DNA of 64,000 nt from Hoylesella buccalis ATCC 35310 (GCF_025151385.1 NZ_CP102287.1:558001-622000); one strand, 5' to 3'. Counted from the first letter of the stretch, positions 25,440 to 35,432 are shown. Numbers and translations are program-made. Notes: generated by a model from the letters alone, not told the origin.

Positions 25440-26219
25440 TTATTCTTCGCCTTTCTCCAGCCAGGCATCTATGAGCATTCTGGCAATAGAAAGCTTCTCT
25501 GGAATGGTGGGGAGATTATTCTTAGAGAACCAGCCACCCTTGCTTAATTCTGATCGCTGCAACCTTAACTCACCGCTAACATAGTCGGCATTGAAGCCCA
25601 CCATCAAGCCGGAGGGGTAGGGCCATGGCTGCGAACTGAAGTAGGTTACGTTCTTAATCTTGATGCCCGTTTCCTCCATGACCTCGCGATGCACGGCTTC
25701 CTCCAGCGTTTCACCAGTTTCAACGAATCCCGCCACCAGTCCATAAAAGTCGGATTTGAAGTTTTTTGCATGAACCAATAGCACCTCATCTCCGCGGTGT
25801 ATCAGCACGATGACGGCTGTGGCTAACTGTGGCCACACTTCTTTTCCGCATTGGGTGCAGCGTTTTGAAATGGCGGTGTGCATCTGCATTGGGCCACCAC
25901 ATACGCCGCAAAACTTGGTGTTGAAGTCCCAATAGAGCAGCTCGTGGCACTTTCCGGCCATTAAATATAAGTCGTGGGGCAGCTTGTAGAATGAAGCGCG
26001 CAGTCCACACATCTCATATTGTGGGTTGTTGGTGATGGGTTCATCTATTCGAAATGCCCGAACAGGAGTGCCGTCTGCCATGTTTTCCACATCCATAATA
26101 TGTGTCCAAGGTTTTGTGTGTATCGGTGGTTCATCGGCAAGCGGTATGGTATATAGTCCGTTTGCTTGTTTTTCGAGCACGAGGTCTGTTTTACAAAATA
26201 TAAAAAACAGGGTTTTCAT
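25440..26219 (-). CDS. nudC: NAD(+) diphosphatase / RNA decapping NUDIX hydrolase
   Basis: This 259-residue protein has an N-terminal domain, a zinc ribbon ('CGVCGG' and 'CTQCGKE', around 105-127), and a Nudix domain with the full box 'GFVETGETLEEAVHREVMEETGI' read as GX5EX7REVXEEXGI, followed by 'SQPWPYPSGLMVGF', the NudC-specific SQPWPFPxS-like motif. It hydrolyses NADH/NAD to NMN(H) and AMP and removes NAD caps from RNA. Its ATG overlaps the 5'-nucleotidase stop by 4 bases (coupled). Confidence 0.94.
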   Translation of the reverse strand: MKTLFFIFCKTDLVLEKQANGLYTIPLADEPPIHTKPWTHIMDVENMADGTPVRAFRIDEPITNNPQYEMCGLRASFYKLPHDLYLMAGKCHELLYWDFNTKFCGVCGGPMQMHTAISKRCTQCGKEVWPQLATAVIVLIHRGDEVLLVHAKNFKSDFYGLVAGFVETGETLEEAVHREVMEETGIKIKNVTYFSSQPWPYPSGLMVGFNADYVSGELRLQRSELSKGGWFSKNNLPTIPEKLSIARMLIDAWLEKGEE

Positions 26220-27997
26220 TTCTCATCTTCCTCTCTTTGTGGTTGTCCAAAGATAAGCATTTTATCTCGTTTCAATGCAGGTATGGTCCACGCTGCGGGT
26301 ACAAACTTCCAATTGTTATTGGGTTTGGGATTTATTTCTCCACATTTTTCAATCCATTGCATGAGATAATAACGCTGATCATGCTTGCTTTCGAACACGA
26401 TACGTTGCTTCAATTCGGCCATGGAGATGCCCGCGCCACGTGTCAAGAGTTCACCTCCGCCGTTGCCTCTGTAACTGTTCATGGCAACCTTATACGTCTT
26501 CTTGAGGCTGAATGGCGTACCATCACTCATTTTCAGGATGTTAACTTTGTTTCCTTTTGGCTTGGTGACATCAACTTCATAATCGATGCCGGCAGCACTG
26601 TCGAAATTGAATGTGAAGTTTTTGAAGCCATAACGTTGTTGGTCATCCTTGGTCTTGTTGTCGATGAGGAGAATGTGGTCGCCGGGAGAGGTCATGGTGC
26701 TGACCCACAAATCGTAGCTCATTTCTAAGTAATTGCGAATTTCTTCGCCTGTCATCTTGAGCGCATAGATGTTGTTTTCGTATTTGTAGAGGTTGAAAAG
26801 GTCACTTACAAACACGTCGCCTGCCTTGATTTGGGCATCAAAAGCAAGGGGTGCGTTGAACGAGATGTCGGCTCCAGTAACCGTTAGTTGTAGGTTGTGA
26901 ATCAAATCCGTAAAGGCTGAACTGCCAAAATAGCAATCACGACTGTAAATAGTGTGTTGAAATGAGCCAATCTTCCTATTGACAAAGGCGTTGACGGCAT
27001 TGATGTCGTCTTGAAAATGCGCCATGAATTTTTGGTCAATCTGCTCATTTCGAATGTCTACCACGCGTCCGTTGACCTGCTTGCGCAATACGACATGGGC
27101 TTTCTTTCCTTTTCGTATCTGCTCATTCAGCGTAATCCTAATTTCGCTGTCGGTTACGTTGATAGCATTACAACCAGGATTGAGACAAACAACAGGTTGG
27201 CCTTTGCTGTTGAGAATGGTGCTGCTGTGAGGGGTATGATCGTGTCCAAAGAGTATCAAATCGAAGCCCGGAACCTCTTTTGCCACGCGCAAGGAGGCAT
27301 CTTCTTCGTAGGTTGGGGTGGTAATGCCACCCTGTTTGCCCGAATGAAACAAACCAATGACGATGTCGGGGTGTTCGGTTGTTTGCAATACATTCATCCA
27401 GTGGCGTGCCGATTGCACCATGTTTTCAAACCGAAGTCCACTCCATAACTTTTCTTGAAGCCAGTTGGGTATGGCCGGAGTGAGCATGCCAAGGACGGCA
27501 ATCTTGATACCATCCCGCTCAAGAATGGTGTATGGATGAACGTATGGTTGTTGAGTTTGGGTATTGACAATGTTGGCTCCGAGGGTAGGACACGACACTT
27601 CACGAATCCACTTGTCGTAAACGGCATGCCCGGTTTCGATGTCATGATTGCCTATGGTCTGTGCGTCATACTGCATGTAGTTGACAACAGATGCTGCGAT
27701 ATTAGGGCCTTGCGGGTTGACATAGTTGCTGTAATAGCAGATAGGCTGACCTTGTAATATGTCGCCGTTGTCTAATAGAATGAGATTCTTCCCATATTTT
27801 GCCCGCAGAGAGTCAACATAGGTCGTCACTCGGGCAAGACTACCTGCCTTTGGTCTGCGATTGATGAAGTCGTAAGGGAAGAAACTACCGTGGACATCAC
27901 TGGTTTGGATGATGCGAAGATCAATTGTTTTGTTCTTGGCCATGATGCTTGTACTGCAACAAAGTGCAATGAGGCACCCCGTAATATATCTTTTCAT
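26216..27997 (-). CDS. Secreted 5'-nucleotidase / 2',3'-cyclic phosphodiesterase family
   Basis: The protein is 593 residues from the preferred Met (27997; three codons earlier, 28006, is an alternative). The signal peptide is 'MKRYITGCLIALCCSTSIMA'. The metallophosphatase domain has 'IQTSDVHGSFFPYDF', 'GDILQG', 'TIGNHDIETG' and 'FGHDHTPH'; the C-terminal 5'-nucleotidase domain has 'FNAPLAFDAQIKAGD' and 'YRGNGGGELLTRG'. It dephosphorylates nucleotides in the periplasm. It is first gene of the run leading to the purine permease; TAACTTTG lies just upstream (28016-28023 minus). Confidence 0.92.
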   Translation of the reverse strand: MKRYITGCLIALCCSTSIMAKNKTIDLRIIQTSDVHGSFFPYDFINRRPKAGSLARVTTYVDSLRAKYGKNLILLDNGDILQGQPICYYSNYVNPQGPNIAASVVNYMQYDAQTIGNHDIETGHAVYDKWIREVSCPTLGANIVNTQTQQPYVHPYTILERDGIKIAVLGMLTPAIPNWLQEKLWSGLRFENMVQSARHWMNVLQTTEHPDIVIGLFHSGKQGGITTPTYEEDASLRVAKEVPGFDLILFGHDHTPHSSTILNSKGQPVVCLNPGCNAINVTDSEIRITLNEQIRKGKKAHVVLRKQVNGRVVDIRNEQIDQKFMAHFQDDINAVNAFVNRKIGSFQHTIYSRDCYFGSSAFTDLIHNLQLTVTGADISFNAPLAFDAQIKAGDVFVSDLFNLYKYENNIYALKMTGEEIRNYLEMSYDLWVSTMTSPGDHILLIDNKTKDDQQRYGFKNFTFNFDSAAGIDYEVDVTKPKGNKVNILKMSDGTPFSLKKTYKVAMNSYRGNGGGELLTRGAGISMAELKQRIVFESKHDQRYYLMQWIEKCGEINPKPNNNWKFVPAAWTIPALKRDKMLIFGQPQREEDEK

Positions 27998-28015
27998 GTT
28001 TATCACTCATTTGTG

Positions 28016-28023
28016 CAAAGTTA
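28016..28023 (-). promoter_or_regulatory. -7 box for the 5'-nucleotidase operon
   Basis: TAACTTTG on the minus strand 18 bases before the Met at 27997; it supports that start over 28006. No convincing -33 element. Confidence 0.5.
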
Positions 28024-28100
28024 GTAGAAAAAAATGACTAACCGAAACGAATGATAAGGTTATTTAGTCAATTCGTTGACAGTTTGTTTGGTAGCACAAT

Positions 28101-28535
28101 TCACCATTTCCACCAACGCTTTTTGGGTTTGGGTTCTTCGGCAGTTTGTCCTCGCAAGTATGCTTCACGAATCAGGTCTTTGGTTGTTTTATGATCGTGT
28201 ATCATGTGATATATTTGTCCCCAGTCGGGCAATCCGCCAATATTTCGGTCGTCGATAAAGATATCGGCCTTAATCTTTCTGGAGAAATGGTTGTTGTTGG
28301 AGGTTCCTTCCTCTTCTGGATAGTCCTTGTTGACAGTCCAAAACTCAACCCCGCGTTCTTTGCACCAATCCACAGCCTCTTGCAGGAGAGTTCCCTCACG
28401 CACGCTCCATAAGATGAGTCGATGATGCTCATTGATGAGCATTTTGAGCGTTTCGGTAGCGAAAGGTATCTCTTGTCCTATCGCGGGGTATTTATGTTCT
28501 ACGATGGTTCCGTCAAAATCAACTGCTATTGTCAT
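28101..28535 (-). CDS. Small HAD-like hydrolase (BT0820 type)
   Basis: This 144-residue cytoplasmic protein begins 'MTIAVDFDGTIVEHKYPAIG', the HAD motif I with the nucleophile Asp, and has 'LILWSVREG' (motif II) and 'ADIFIDDRNIGG' (motif IV acidic pair). No cap domain is present. The basic Trp-rich tail 'KPKKRWWKW' is unusual. The substrate is unknown for the family. It has its own transcription unit between the nucleotidase promoter and the wzc gene. Confidence 0.85.
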   Translation of the reverse strand: MTIAVDFDGTIVEHKYPAIGQEIPFATETLKMLINEHHRLILWSVREGTLLQEAVDWCKERGVEFWTVNKDYPEEEGTSNNNHFSRKIKADIFIDDRNIGGLPDWGQIYHMIHDHKTTKDLIREAYLRGQTAEEPKPKKRWWKW

Positions 28536-28598
28536 CTATTTGAAATCAGTTTAAATGGTGGCAAATATAAAAATGATATTAGCACGCCATCAAGTGCA

Positions 28599-31115
28599 TT
28601 AACGCTTGATGGACGTGTCGTTCTTGTCTCCATAGTGGCTGTTTGCATAGTTGCCGTAAGTACCGTAATTGCCATAGTGACCGTACGATCCGTATTTCCC
28701 ATATTTTCCACCGTATCGTCCATACCTCCCATACTTTCCGTATCTGCCATATCCATAATAATATCCATGCTTCTTCTTGGACATGTCGATACCATTGATG
28801 ACGATGGATATGTTAGGAAGTTTCTTCTCTTTTGCCAAGCTGTTGATCAGTCCGAAGCTTTCTTTGGGCGTGTAATCGGCACGGCACATGTAAACTGTGG
28901 CGTCTGCTACACGTCCTATTTGCAACGTGTCGGTGACGAGACCAACCGGAGCAGTGTCGATGAGAATGTAGTCATATTTCTCTTTCAACTGGTTGATGAT
29001 GACGTCGAGTGAAGGGCGAGCTATTAATTCGGCAGGGTTGGGAGGAATGGGTCCTGACATGAGAAGATCCAGGTTGTTGTTCACGCCCGATGGCAAAATT
29101 TGGCTTTGGATTTCTTCCCAACTAGGCTGCTCCTTGGTTAACAACATGGTAATGCCATGATGATGATCGTTGATTTCAAAGAGCTCGGCCAAGCGTGGCT
29201 TGCGGATATCCAGTCCAACAAGAATTACTTTTTTACCAAGCAGTGCGAAGCTGACAGCCAGGTTGGAGGCGTTGAATGTCTTTCCTTCGCCAGAGGTACT
29301 CGACGTGAAGAGGATAACCTTCTGGTTTTCTTTCAGCATGAATTGGAGATTGGTTCGCATGCTTCGGAAGATTTCTTCCATCTGGTTGTTCTGGTTCTCG
29401 TGAACAACAATGTCGGCTTTTGTCTTAGCCGTATCACTGGCAACGGCGACGTCGGCCAAGATGGGAAGCTTGGTAAGCTTGGCAACATCATCGTGTCCTT
29501 CTATCCTATAGCGGAAGAAGTTGATTAAGAATAAGATGAGTGCAGGAATGCCCAGTCCCAAGAGCAAGGCGATGAGGAATATGAGTTGTCTGTTTGGACT
29601 TACTTGTCCACCGTTGGCGGGTTCGTCTATCAGAATGCCTTTGTCGGCTGTTGCTGCAAGCGAGATAGAGTTTTCTTCTCGCTTCTGTAATAACATCAAG
29701 TAGAGTCCTGATTTAACATCTTGCTGTCGGCCAATCTGAGTAAGCATTCTTTCTTGCTCTGGACTGGCAGTGAGTTGTCCTTGGTACTTGCCATATTGCG
29801 AAGCAACATTGTTGCGCTGAATTTGAAGTCCCTTCTTAGCTTGGGCCATGGCACGGTGGATGCTGTTGTTCAAATCATCCAATTGAGAAGTGAGGGGTGT
29901 TACCGTCGGTGAGGTCTCAGAAGCACTGCGAAGGAGTTTTTTTCTCTCCAATGCGATTTCGTTGTACTTATTGATCAAGCCGTTTACCGTAGGGTCTGAG
30001 ATGCCCACGTTAGCTGGTAGCGTCTGATATTGGTTACTGGGTTGCGACATGCTTTCTTGTACGCTGTTGAGCAGGGCCACCTGTGTATTAGCTTCTGCCA
30101 GCTTCTGATCGTACTCGTTAGCGTTTTGCATAGCTTGACCAGCATTCATCGCTTGGTCTACCATTCTGTTGCGTTTCTTGTAGCTTTCCAGCTGTCCTTC
30201 AGTGGCTCCCAATTCTTCACTGATCTTTTCCAGACGGCTATTGATGAAGGCTTCTGTATTGCGTGCTACCTCATTCTTGTCCATGTTGGCCTGTCGGTTG
30301 TAACAGATGACCAATTGCTTTAAGTAATCGCTGGCGCGAGATGGTACTTCGTCCTTGACTCCCAGAAGAGCAATGGATGTTGTTTTATTGTTCTGCGCTA
30401 CAGAGAAAGCACCTCTGTATCCTGCTGCTACACTTTTGGGTGGAAGAATGGAAACCTTGAACGATTGTCCGTCTTTCATGGAGCCTGCATTTTCGTTCAT
30501 GAACGATAGAATACCAACTTTGGTTACTATTGTGGATGGCAGTTGACTAATCTTCTTGTCAATGTTCGTGGTTTGCCATCCTCTGCCTTCAACGGGGCTA
30601 CTGTAACTTCCTGTGACATGATATGTGTTGCCTACTCTCTGGATAACCATAGAGATGGGTGAGCGCAGCTTATCGAGATGGGCAGGATCGAGGTCCACGC
30701 TGATGGGCTGACTCTTATAGATAACCATGTCTCTCACTCTTCCTTCAGAGGTATATTTAACGTAGAGCTTCAGGTCTTTCACCGTCTGTTCTGCCAGGTT
30801 CAGGGAAGATAAGATCTCCATTTCATTATCTATACCCGTTGAGTTTGACATCATGCCAAGGTTTGATGAATAGAGCAATGAGCTTCTTCCTCTTCTAGTT
30901 TCTTCCTCTTTAATTAGCAGCTTGGCGAACGACTGATAGATGCGTGGCGTGTAACGCAAATAGATAGCAGCCGCTCCCAGACAAATAATTACAGACAGTA
31001 CAAACCATTTCCAGTTGAGGATGAGTGTCTGTATAATCGTTTGTAAATTGAAGAATGAATTCTCCTCTTGTCCTTCGACGTTCTCCAATTCCTGATTCTT
31101 TATCTCTTCTTCCAT
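28599..31115 (-). CDS. Polysaccharide biosynthesis tyrosine autokinase (Wzc-like)
   Basis: This 838-residue inner-membrane co-polymerase and BY-kinase controls export and chain length of capsule or exopolysaccharide. It has a Wzz domain with the first membrane helix at ~37-55, a long periplasmic coiled coil (~275-470), a second helix at ~515-535, and a cytoplasmic kinase with Walker A 'SSTSGEGKT' (~605), Walker A' 'VGLDIRKPRL' and Walker B 'YILIDTAPVG'. The final ~57 residues are an extraordinary Gly/Tyr tail ('GRYGKYGRYGRYGGKYG') with 16 Tyr, the autophosphorylation cluster. It lies 55 bases downstream of rfbA. Confidence 0.95.
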   Translation of the reverse strand: MEEEIKNQELENVEGQEENSFFNLQTIIQTLILNWKWFVLSVIICLGAAAIYLRYTPRIYQSFAKLLIKEEETRRGRSSLLYSSNLGMMSNSTGIDNEMEILSSLNLAEQTVKDLKLYVKYTSEGRVRDMVIYKSQPISVDLDPAHLDKLRSPISMVIQRVGNTYHVTGSYSSPVEGRGWQTTNIDKKISQLPSTIVTKVGILSFMNENAGSMKDGQSFKVSILPPKSVAAGYRGAFSVAQNNKTTSIALLGVKDEVPSRASDYLKQLVICYNRQANMDKNEVARNTEAFINSRLEKISEELGATEGQLESYKKRNRMVDQAMNAGQAMQNANEYDQKLAEANTQVALLNSVQESMSQPSNQYQTLPANVGISDPTVNGLINKYNEIALERKKLLRSASETSPTVTPLTSQLDDLNNSIHRAMAQAKKGLQIQRNNVASQYGKYQGQLTASPEQERMLTQIGRQQDVKSGLYLMLLQKREENSISLAATADKGILIDEPANGGQVSPNRQLIFLIALLLGLGIPALILFLINFFRYRIEGHDDVAKLTKLPILADVAVASDTAKTKADIVVHENQNNQMEEIFRSMRTNLQFMLKENQKVILFTSSTSGEGKTFNASNLAVSFALLGKKVILVGLDIRKPRLAELFEINDHHHGITMLLTKEQPSWEEIQSQILPSGVNNNLDLLMSGPIPPNPAELIARPSLDVIINQLKEKYDYILIDTAPVGLVTDTLQIGRVADATVYMCRADYTPKESFGLINSLAKEKKLPNISIVINGIDMSKKKHGYYYGYGRYGKYGRYGRYGGKYGKYGSYGHYGNYGTYGNYANSHYGDKNDTSIKR

Positions 31116-31170
31116 TTTTTAGCTAAAATATAAATTCTTGTTTCTTGTTCATTCCTTCCCAGCCATCCCG

Positions 31171-32052
31171 TTAAATAGTCCTGCTCGCGATGTCTAAAAG
31201 GTATTTTCCATAATTGTTTTTCAACATTGGCTCTGCCAATTTCTTGAGTTGTTTGGCATCAATCCATCCTTGCTTGAAAGCAATTTCTTCCAAGCAGGCC
31301 ACTTTCAATCCCTGTCTTTTTTCAATCACCTCGATAAAGGTGCTTGCTTCCGAAAGACTATCGTGTGTTCCCGTGTCCAACCATGCGAACCCACGTTGCA
31401 GAGTCTTTACTTGAAGTTGCTGTCGTTCAAGAAATGTTTGGTTAACAGTCGTGATTTCCAGTTCTCCTCGTTCGCTTGGTTTGATATTCTTGGCAATGTC
31501 AATTACAGAGTTTGGATAGAAGTACAGTCCCACTACAGCATAATTGCTTTTAGGGTGTGCGGGTTTTTCTTCAATGCTCAGGCATTTCCCTTGACCATCA
31601 AATTCCACCACGCCATACCGTTCTGGGTCGTTCACATAGTAGCCGAAAACGGTTGCCTTATCTTTTTGTTCGGCGTCTTTTAAGCTCTGTTTCAGCAGAG
31701 CGGTGAATCCCGAACCATAAAAAATATTATCACCCAGCACCAGGCATGCGGAGTCGTCACCAATAAAGTCTTCACCCAGGATAAACGCTTGTGCCAAACC
31801 GTCAGGGCTTGGCTGTTCAACGTATGAAAACTCCACGCCGAGGTCATGCCCATCGCCAAGGAGTCTCTTGAACCCTGGTAGGTCATAGGGAGTCGAAATG
31901 ATGAGAATTTCTTTAATTCCAGCCAGCATCAAGACTGATACTGGATAATAAATCATGGGTTTGTCAAAAATGGGAATGAGCTGTTTGCTTATTCCTTTGG
32001 TGATGGGATAAAGGCGTGTTCCGGAGCCACCGGCTAAAACGATTCCTTTCAT
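31171..32052 (-). CDS. rfbA: Glucose-1-phosphate thymidylyltransferase
   Basis: It makes dTDP-glucose, the first step to dTDP-rhamnose. It has 293 residues. Signature: '[35 protein letters not shown]', given here only as its parts GGSGTRL, KQL and DKPMIYYP; also '[11 protein letters not shown]' and '[12 protein letters not shown]'. rfbB/C/D are not next to it, so the rest of the pathway must be elsewhere. The pairing with wzc indicates surface polysaccharide synthesis. Confidence 0.96.
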   Translation of the reverse strand: MKGIVLAGGSGTRLYPITKGISKQLIPIFDKPMIYYPVSVLMLAGIKEILIISTPYDLPGFKRLLGDGHDLGVEFSYVEQPSPDGLAQAFILGEDFIGDDSACLVLGDNIFYGSGFTALLKQSLKDAEQKDKATVFGYYVNDPERYGVVEFDGQGKCLSIEEKPAHPKSNYAVVGLYFYPNSVIDIAKNIKPSERGELEITTVNQTFLERQQLQVKTLQRGFAWLDTGTHDSLSEASTFIEVIEKRQGLKVACLEEIAFKQGWIDAKQLKKLAEPMLKNNYGKYLLDIASRTI

Positions 32053-32268
32053 TCTTCGAATCTAATTGGTTATTAATCTGATAATCGCAACAGAATTAAA
32101 CTTACTATGGCTATCACTTGAATAATCAACTTGCATGATTAGATTGTTCCTTTTGTTACCAACAGGAATCAAGCGTCATGCTTGTTGTACTTTTTTCTAA
32201 AGTTGTGTACAAAGGTATAAATAATTATTGAAAGCGGAAAGTGCTACAGCTAAAATTGTTTCTTTTGT

Positions 32269-32299
32269 TTTGTATATTTATGGTTTTATCATACCTTTG
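32269..32299 (+). promoter_or_regulatory. Promoter of the 32354 gene
   Basis: TTTG at 32269-32272, 19 bp, TACCTTTG at 32292-32299. The rest of the 301-bp spacer 32053-32353 shows no other feature I can support. Confidence 0.75.
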
Positions 32300-32353
32300 T
32301 AGAGATTTAGGAAAAAACTCTTAGTTACGAAATGAATTTAATTTTACAATATA

Positions 32354-32983
32354 ATGGCAAATTTATTATCAAAACTGTTTGGAAAGAAAGATCGAAATGA
32401 CACTACTGGTGGGATGGAAGACTACATGACACTCATCAGGGTTTACTTTCAATCGGCTATAGCAGCCCAGTTGGGTATCAATAACTTAAAGATGCTGCCC
32501 GACCTCAGGACGTTCAAAATCACTCTACGCGTGCCCACTGTCAACAACAAACTGGGAGTGGGCGAGAAAGCACGGTGCAAAAACATGTTGAAAGAAATGT
32601 ATCATACAGATGATCTTTTTTTCAAAGAAATCGATCAGAGTATACGAAAGAATTGTCGAAGGTTGGAAGATGTGCAACCTTACTTGCTACAGTTTCAGGG
32701 GTTTACTCAAGAACTGATGATGCTTGTCGGAAACTTGATGAAGTTTAAATTGCGTATGCCGTCCATTTTCAAAAGTGCATTGTACACCATGACAGAAAAG
32801 ACCGTGAACGACATCTTTACTAAAAATGACTATAAGGATGCAGGCGTCATCAAAGCTGTGGTCGCTGTTCGGCAGTACAACAAACGACTGGGATTCTCTC
32901 AAAAATGGACTACCGATTTCATTCATCAGGTAGTAATGCTGGCTAAAAAAGAACCGAAGCCAGGAAATGAGAACCAAAAATAA
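32354..32983 (+). CDS. Conserved hypothetical protein
   Basis: This 209-residue basic soluble protein starts 'MANLLSKLFGKKDRND' and is largely helical by composition ('GVGEKARCKNMLKEMY', 'QELMMLVGNLMKFKLRMPS'). There is no signal peptide, membrane segment or catalytic motif. It has a clear own promoter 55 bases upstream. I do not recognise the family. The next gene has a separate promoter. Confidence 0.65.
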   Translation: MANLLSKLFGKKDRNDTTGGMEDYMTLIRVYFQSAIAAQLGINNLKMLPDLRTFKITLRVPTVNNKLGVGEKARCKNMLKEMYHTDDLFFKEIDQSIRKNCRRLEDVQPYLLQFQGFTQELMMLVGNLMKFKLRMPSIFKSALYTMTEKTVNDIFTKNDYKDAGVIKAVVAVRQYNKRLGFSQKWTTDFIHQVVMLAKKEPKPGNENQK

Positions 32984-33071
32984 CCATCAATCACACAAAA
33001 CATTACGACAACTTGGCGTTGCTCGCACAACCAGCTAAGATTAAAGTGATGGACAAAAAAACAACCGATAA

Positions 33072-33103
33072 TTTGTGATTGTCAATTTATTACGCTAAAT
33101 TTG
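33072..33103 (+). promoter_or_regulatory. Promoter of the coiled-coil/zapA unit
   Basis: TTTG at 33072-33075, a 20-bp spacer and TAAATTTG at 33096-33103, 12 bases before the ATG. Confidence 0.7.
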
Positions 33104-33115
33104 TGACCAAATTGT

Positions 33116-33415
33116 ATGTCGATGGATGCTAATGAGAAAACTCTAACGCTCTTTACCACTCGCATGAGGCAGATGATTCTCCAGTACAAGGAAACAAAAC
33201 AGGAGAACAACAGCTTGTATGCCATGGTTGACGAGCGTGATGCCAAGATAAAACAGCTCGAGGCGAAGTTGAATCAAGCACAAAATGACTACAACAGTCT
33301 CAAACTAGCCAAGATGATAGAAATTTCCACCACTGACATCGAAGTGGCCAAAAAACGGTTGTCAAAGCTGATAAGAGACGTTAACAAATGTATCACGCTA
33401 CTGAATGAAAAGTAA
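33116..33415 (+). CDS. Coiled-coil protein preceding zapA
   Basis: This 99-residue protein has a central heptad-rich helix ('QENNSLYAMVDERDAKIKQ' onwards to ~65) and basic ends, a plain coiled-coil protein without membrane segment. It is 8 bases upstream of zapA and shares its promoter. Its size, coiled coil and coupling to ZapA recall ZapB, the Z-ring stabiliser that binds ZapA, but no homology is claimed. Either Met1 (33116) or Met3 (33122) could be the start. Confidence 0.7.
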   Translation: MSMDANEKTLTLFTTRMRQMILQYKETKQENNSLYAMVDERDAKIKQLEAKLNQAQNDYNSLKLAKMIEISTTDIEVAKKRLSKLIRDVNKCITLLNEK

Positions 33416-33423
33416 TCGGAGCG

Positions 33424-33726
33424 ATGGCAGGAGACAATAGAGATAAACTACAGATAAGATTGCATGTTTACGATACCGACATGAGCGTCACGGTCATGCG
33501 GGAGGATGAGGAGTATTATCGTAAGGCAGCCAAACTTATTACTGATACTGTAAACACTTACGCTTCTGTTTTCAAGGCAAAGAGAAGCGAGAAGGATATA
33601 CTCTATATGGCATTGATTGACATAGCATTGCGTTACGAGAAAGAGTTTGCACGCAATGATGTCACCCCGTATAGTAAAATCATATCTCAATTAACTTCTG
33701 AAATTGAAGAGGCACTGAAGGATTAA
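33424..33726 (+). CDS. zapA: Cell division protein ZapA
   Basis: This 100-residue protein has the N-terminal ZapA beta-fold ('LQIRLHVYDTDMSVTVMREDEEYYRKAAK') written here as a span of residues 9-37, and a C-terminal helix that forms the tetrameric coiled coil. It cross-links FtsZ filaments at midcell. It is co-transcribed with the coiled-coil protein upstream; rny follows after 173 bases. Confidence 0.88.
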   Translation: MAGDNRDKLQIRLHVYDTDMSVTVMREDEEYYRKAAKLITDTVNTYASVFKAKRSEKDILYMALIDIALRYEKEFARNDVTPYSKIISQLTSEIEEALKD

Positions 33727-33899
33727 ACCAACCTTCCACAACGTGCATTCTTGTACCAGGAAGTTATTTATCTTTCTAAGCCGTTCTGATTTTAAGCGGA
33801 AATGTATGGTGCAACGTGCGGATTGCCGCGCTTACGCATGATTCTTCCAACCTCTTTCATTTATGTAGTTATTATAAATGAAATTTAAATTTAAAAATA
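33727..33899 (+). ncRNA. Structured zapA-rny spacer, candidate small RNA (6S-like position)
   Basis: The 173-bp spacer has a higher GC content than neighbouring spacers and a strong local hairpin GTGCGG-ATTG-CCGCGC near 33817-33832, with GGAAG...CTTCC able to enclose it. The 6S RNA gene follows zapA in many bacteria, so this is a plausible place for it, but I cannot see a convincing 6S consensus bubble. Treat as a candidate only. Confidence 0.3.
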
Positions 33900-35432
33900 A
33901 TGAGTATAGTAATTGTTGCCATCGTAGCGCTGATTCTTGGCGGACTGGGTGGCTATGCGATTTTCCGTTACATTGTTAAAGGAAAATATAATGAAATGGT
34001 AGCAGCCGCTAATAAAGAGGCTGATGTGATTAAGGAAAAGAAATTGTTGGAGGTCAAGGAGAAATTCCTGAACAAGAAATCTGAGTTGGAGAAGGAAGTT
34101 CAACTGCGCAACCAGAAAATCCAACAGACCGAGAACAAGCTCAAGCAAAGAGAAATTGGATTGAGTCAGCGTCAGGAAGAACTCGGACGCAGAAAACAGG
34201 AGGTAGACCATCAGCAACAGCGCATCGACAATGAAAAGAAATTGTTGCAAATTAAGCAGGCCGAACTCGAAAAAATGCAACTGCAAGAGCGCGAAATGCT
34301 GGAAGAACTCTCTGGACTTAGTGCAGAAGAAGCAAAAAGCAGATTGATAGAAAGCCTGAAAGACGAGGCCCGTACAGATGCAGCCGGCTACATCAATGAA
34401 ATTATAGACGAAGCCAAGCTCAATGCCAACCAAGAGGCTAAGAAAATTGTCATCCAGACTATCCAGCGCGTAGCCACCGAGACGGCTATTGAAAATTCTG
34501 TCAGCGTCTTCCATATAGACAATGACGAGGTAAAAGGTCGCATCATTGGTCGCGAAGGACGCAACATCCGTGCCTTGGAAGCTGCAACGGGAGTAGAAAT
34601 CGTTGTCGACGACACACCCGAAGCCATCGTTATTTCTGCGTTCGATCCAGTGCGTCGAGAGGTTTGCCGTTTGGCTCTTCACCAGCTCGTTGCTGATGGA
34701 CGTATCCACCCCGCACGTATAGAAGAGGTGGTGGCAAAGGTGAAGAAGCAACTTGATAACGAAATCATCGAAACGGGAAAACGTACCGTGATCGACCTAG
34801 GCATTCATGGTTTGCACCCCGAACTGGTACGCATCGTAGGCAAAATGAAATATCGCTCAAGCTATGGACAGAACCTCCTTCAGCATGCACGCGAAACCGC
34901 TAATCTCTGTGCGGTGATGGCGTCAGAACTGGGACTCAATCCCAAAAAGGCAAAGCGTGCAGGACTTTTACACGATATTGGTAAGGTACCTGATGAGGAG
35001 AGTGAACTGCCTCACGCACTATACGGTGGCAAATTGGCCGAAAAATACAAGGAGAAACCGGATATCTGCAACGCTATCGCAGCCCACCATGATGAGGTAG
35101 AGATGCAAACACTGCTGGCTCCCATTGTCCAGGTGTGTGATGCCATCTCGGGTGCGCGCCCTGGTGCACGTCGCGAAATTGTGGAAGCATACATCAAACG
35201 ACTGAATGACCTCGAGGCCATCGCGATGAGTTATCCTGGCGTGACGAAGACTTATGCCATACAGGCTGGCCGCGAACTTCGCGTTATCGTAGGTGCCGAC
35301 CAGATGGATGATGCCGAGTCGCTGAAGTTGTCAGATGATATTGCCACCAAGATACAAAACGAGATGACCTATCCTGGACAGGTAAAAATCACTGTCATTC
35401 GCGAAACACGCAGTGTGGCCTACGCTAAATAA
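33900..35432 (+). CDS. rny: Ribonuclease Y
   Basis: This membrane-anchored endoribonuclease starts mRNA decay. It has 510 residues: an N-terminal membrane helix ('[21 protein letters not shown]'-type, residues 1-21), a long charged coiled coil (~30-180), a KH domain with '[15 protein letters not shown]' (~218) and an HD domain with '[13 protein letters not shown]' and '[11 protein letters not shown]', carrying the catalytic His-Asp. The C-terminal region is complete. Terminator follows. Confidence 0.97.
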   Translation: MSIVIVAIVALILGGLGGYAIFRYIVKGKYNEMVAAANKEADVIKEKKLLEVKEKFLNKKSELEKEVQLRNQKIQQTENKLKQREIGLSQRQEELGRRKQEVDHQQQRIDNEKKLLQIKQAELEKMQLQEREMLEELSGLSAEEAKSRLIESLKDEARTDAAGYINEIIDEAKLNANQEAKKIVIQTIQRVATETAIENSVSVFHIDNDEVKGRIIGREGRNIRALEAATGVEIVVDDTPEAIVISAFDPVRREVCRLALHQLVADGRIHPARIEEVVAKVKKQLDNEIIETGKRTVIDLGIHGLHPELVRIVGKMKYRSSYGQNLLQHARETANLCAVMASELGLNPKKAKRAGLLHDIGKVPDEESELPHALYGGKLAEKYKEKPDICNAIAAHHDEVEMQTLLAPIVQVCDAISGARPGARREIVEAYIKRLNDLEAIAMSYPGVTKTYAIQAGRELRVIVGADQMDDAESLKLSDDIATKIQNEMTYPGQVKITVIRETRSVAYAK

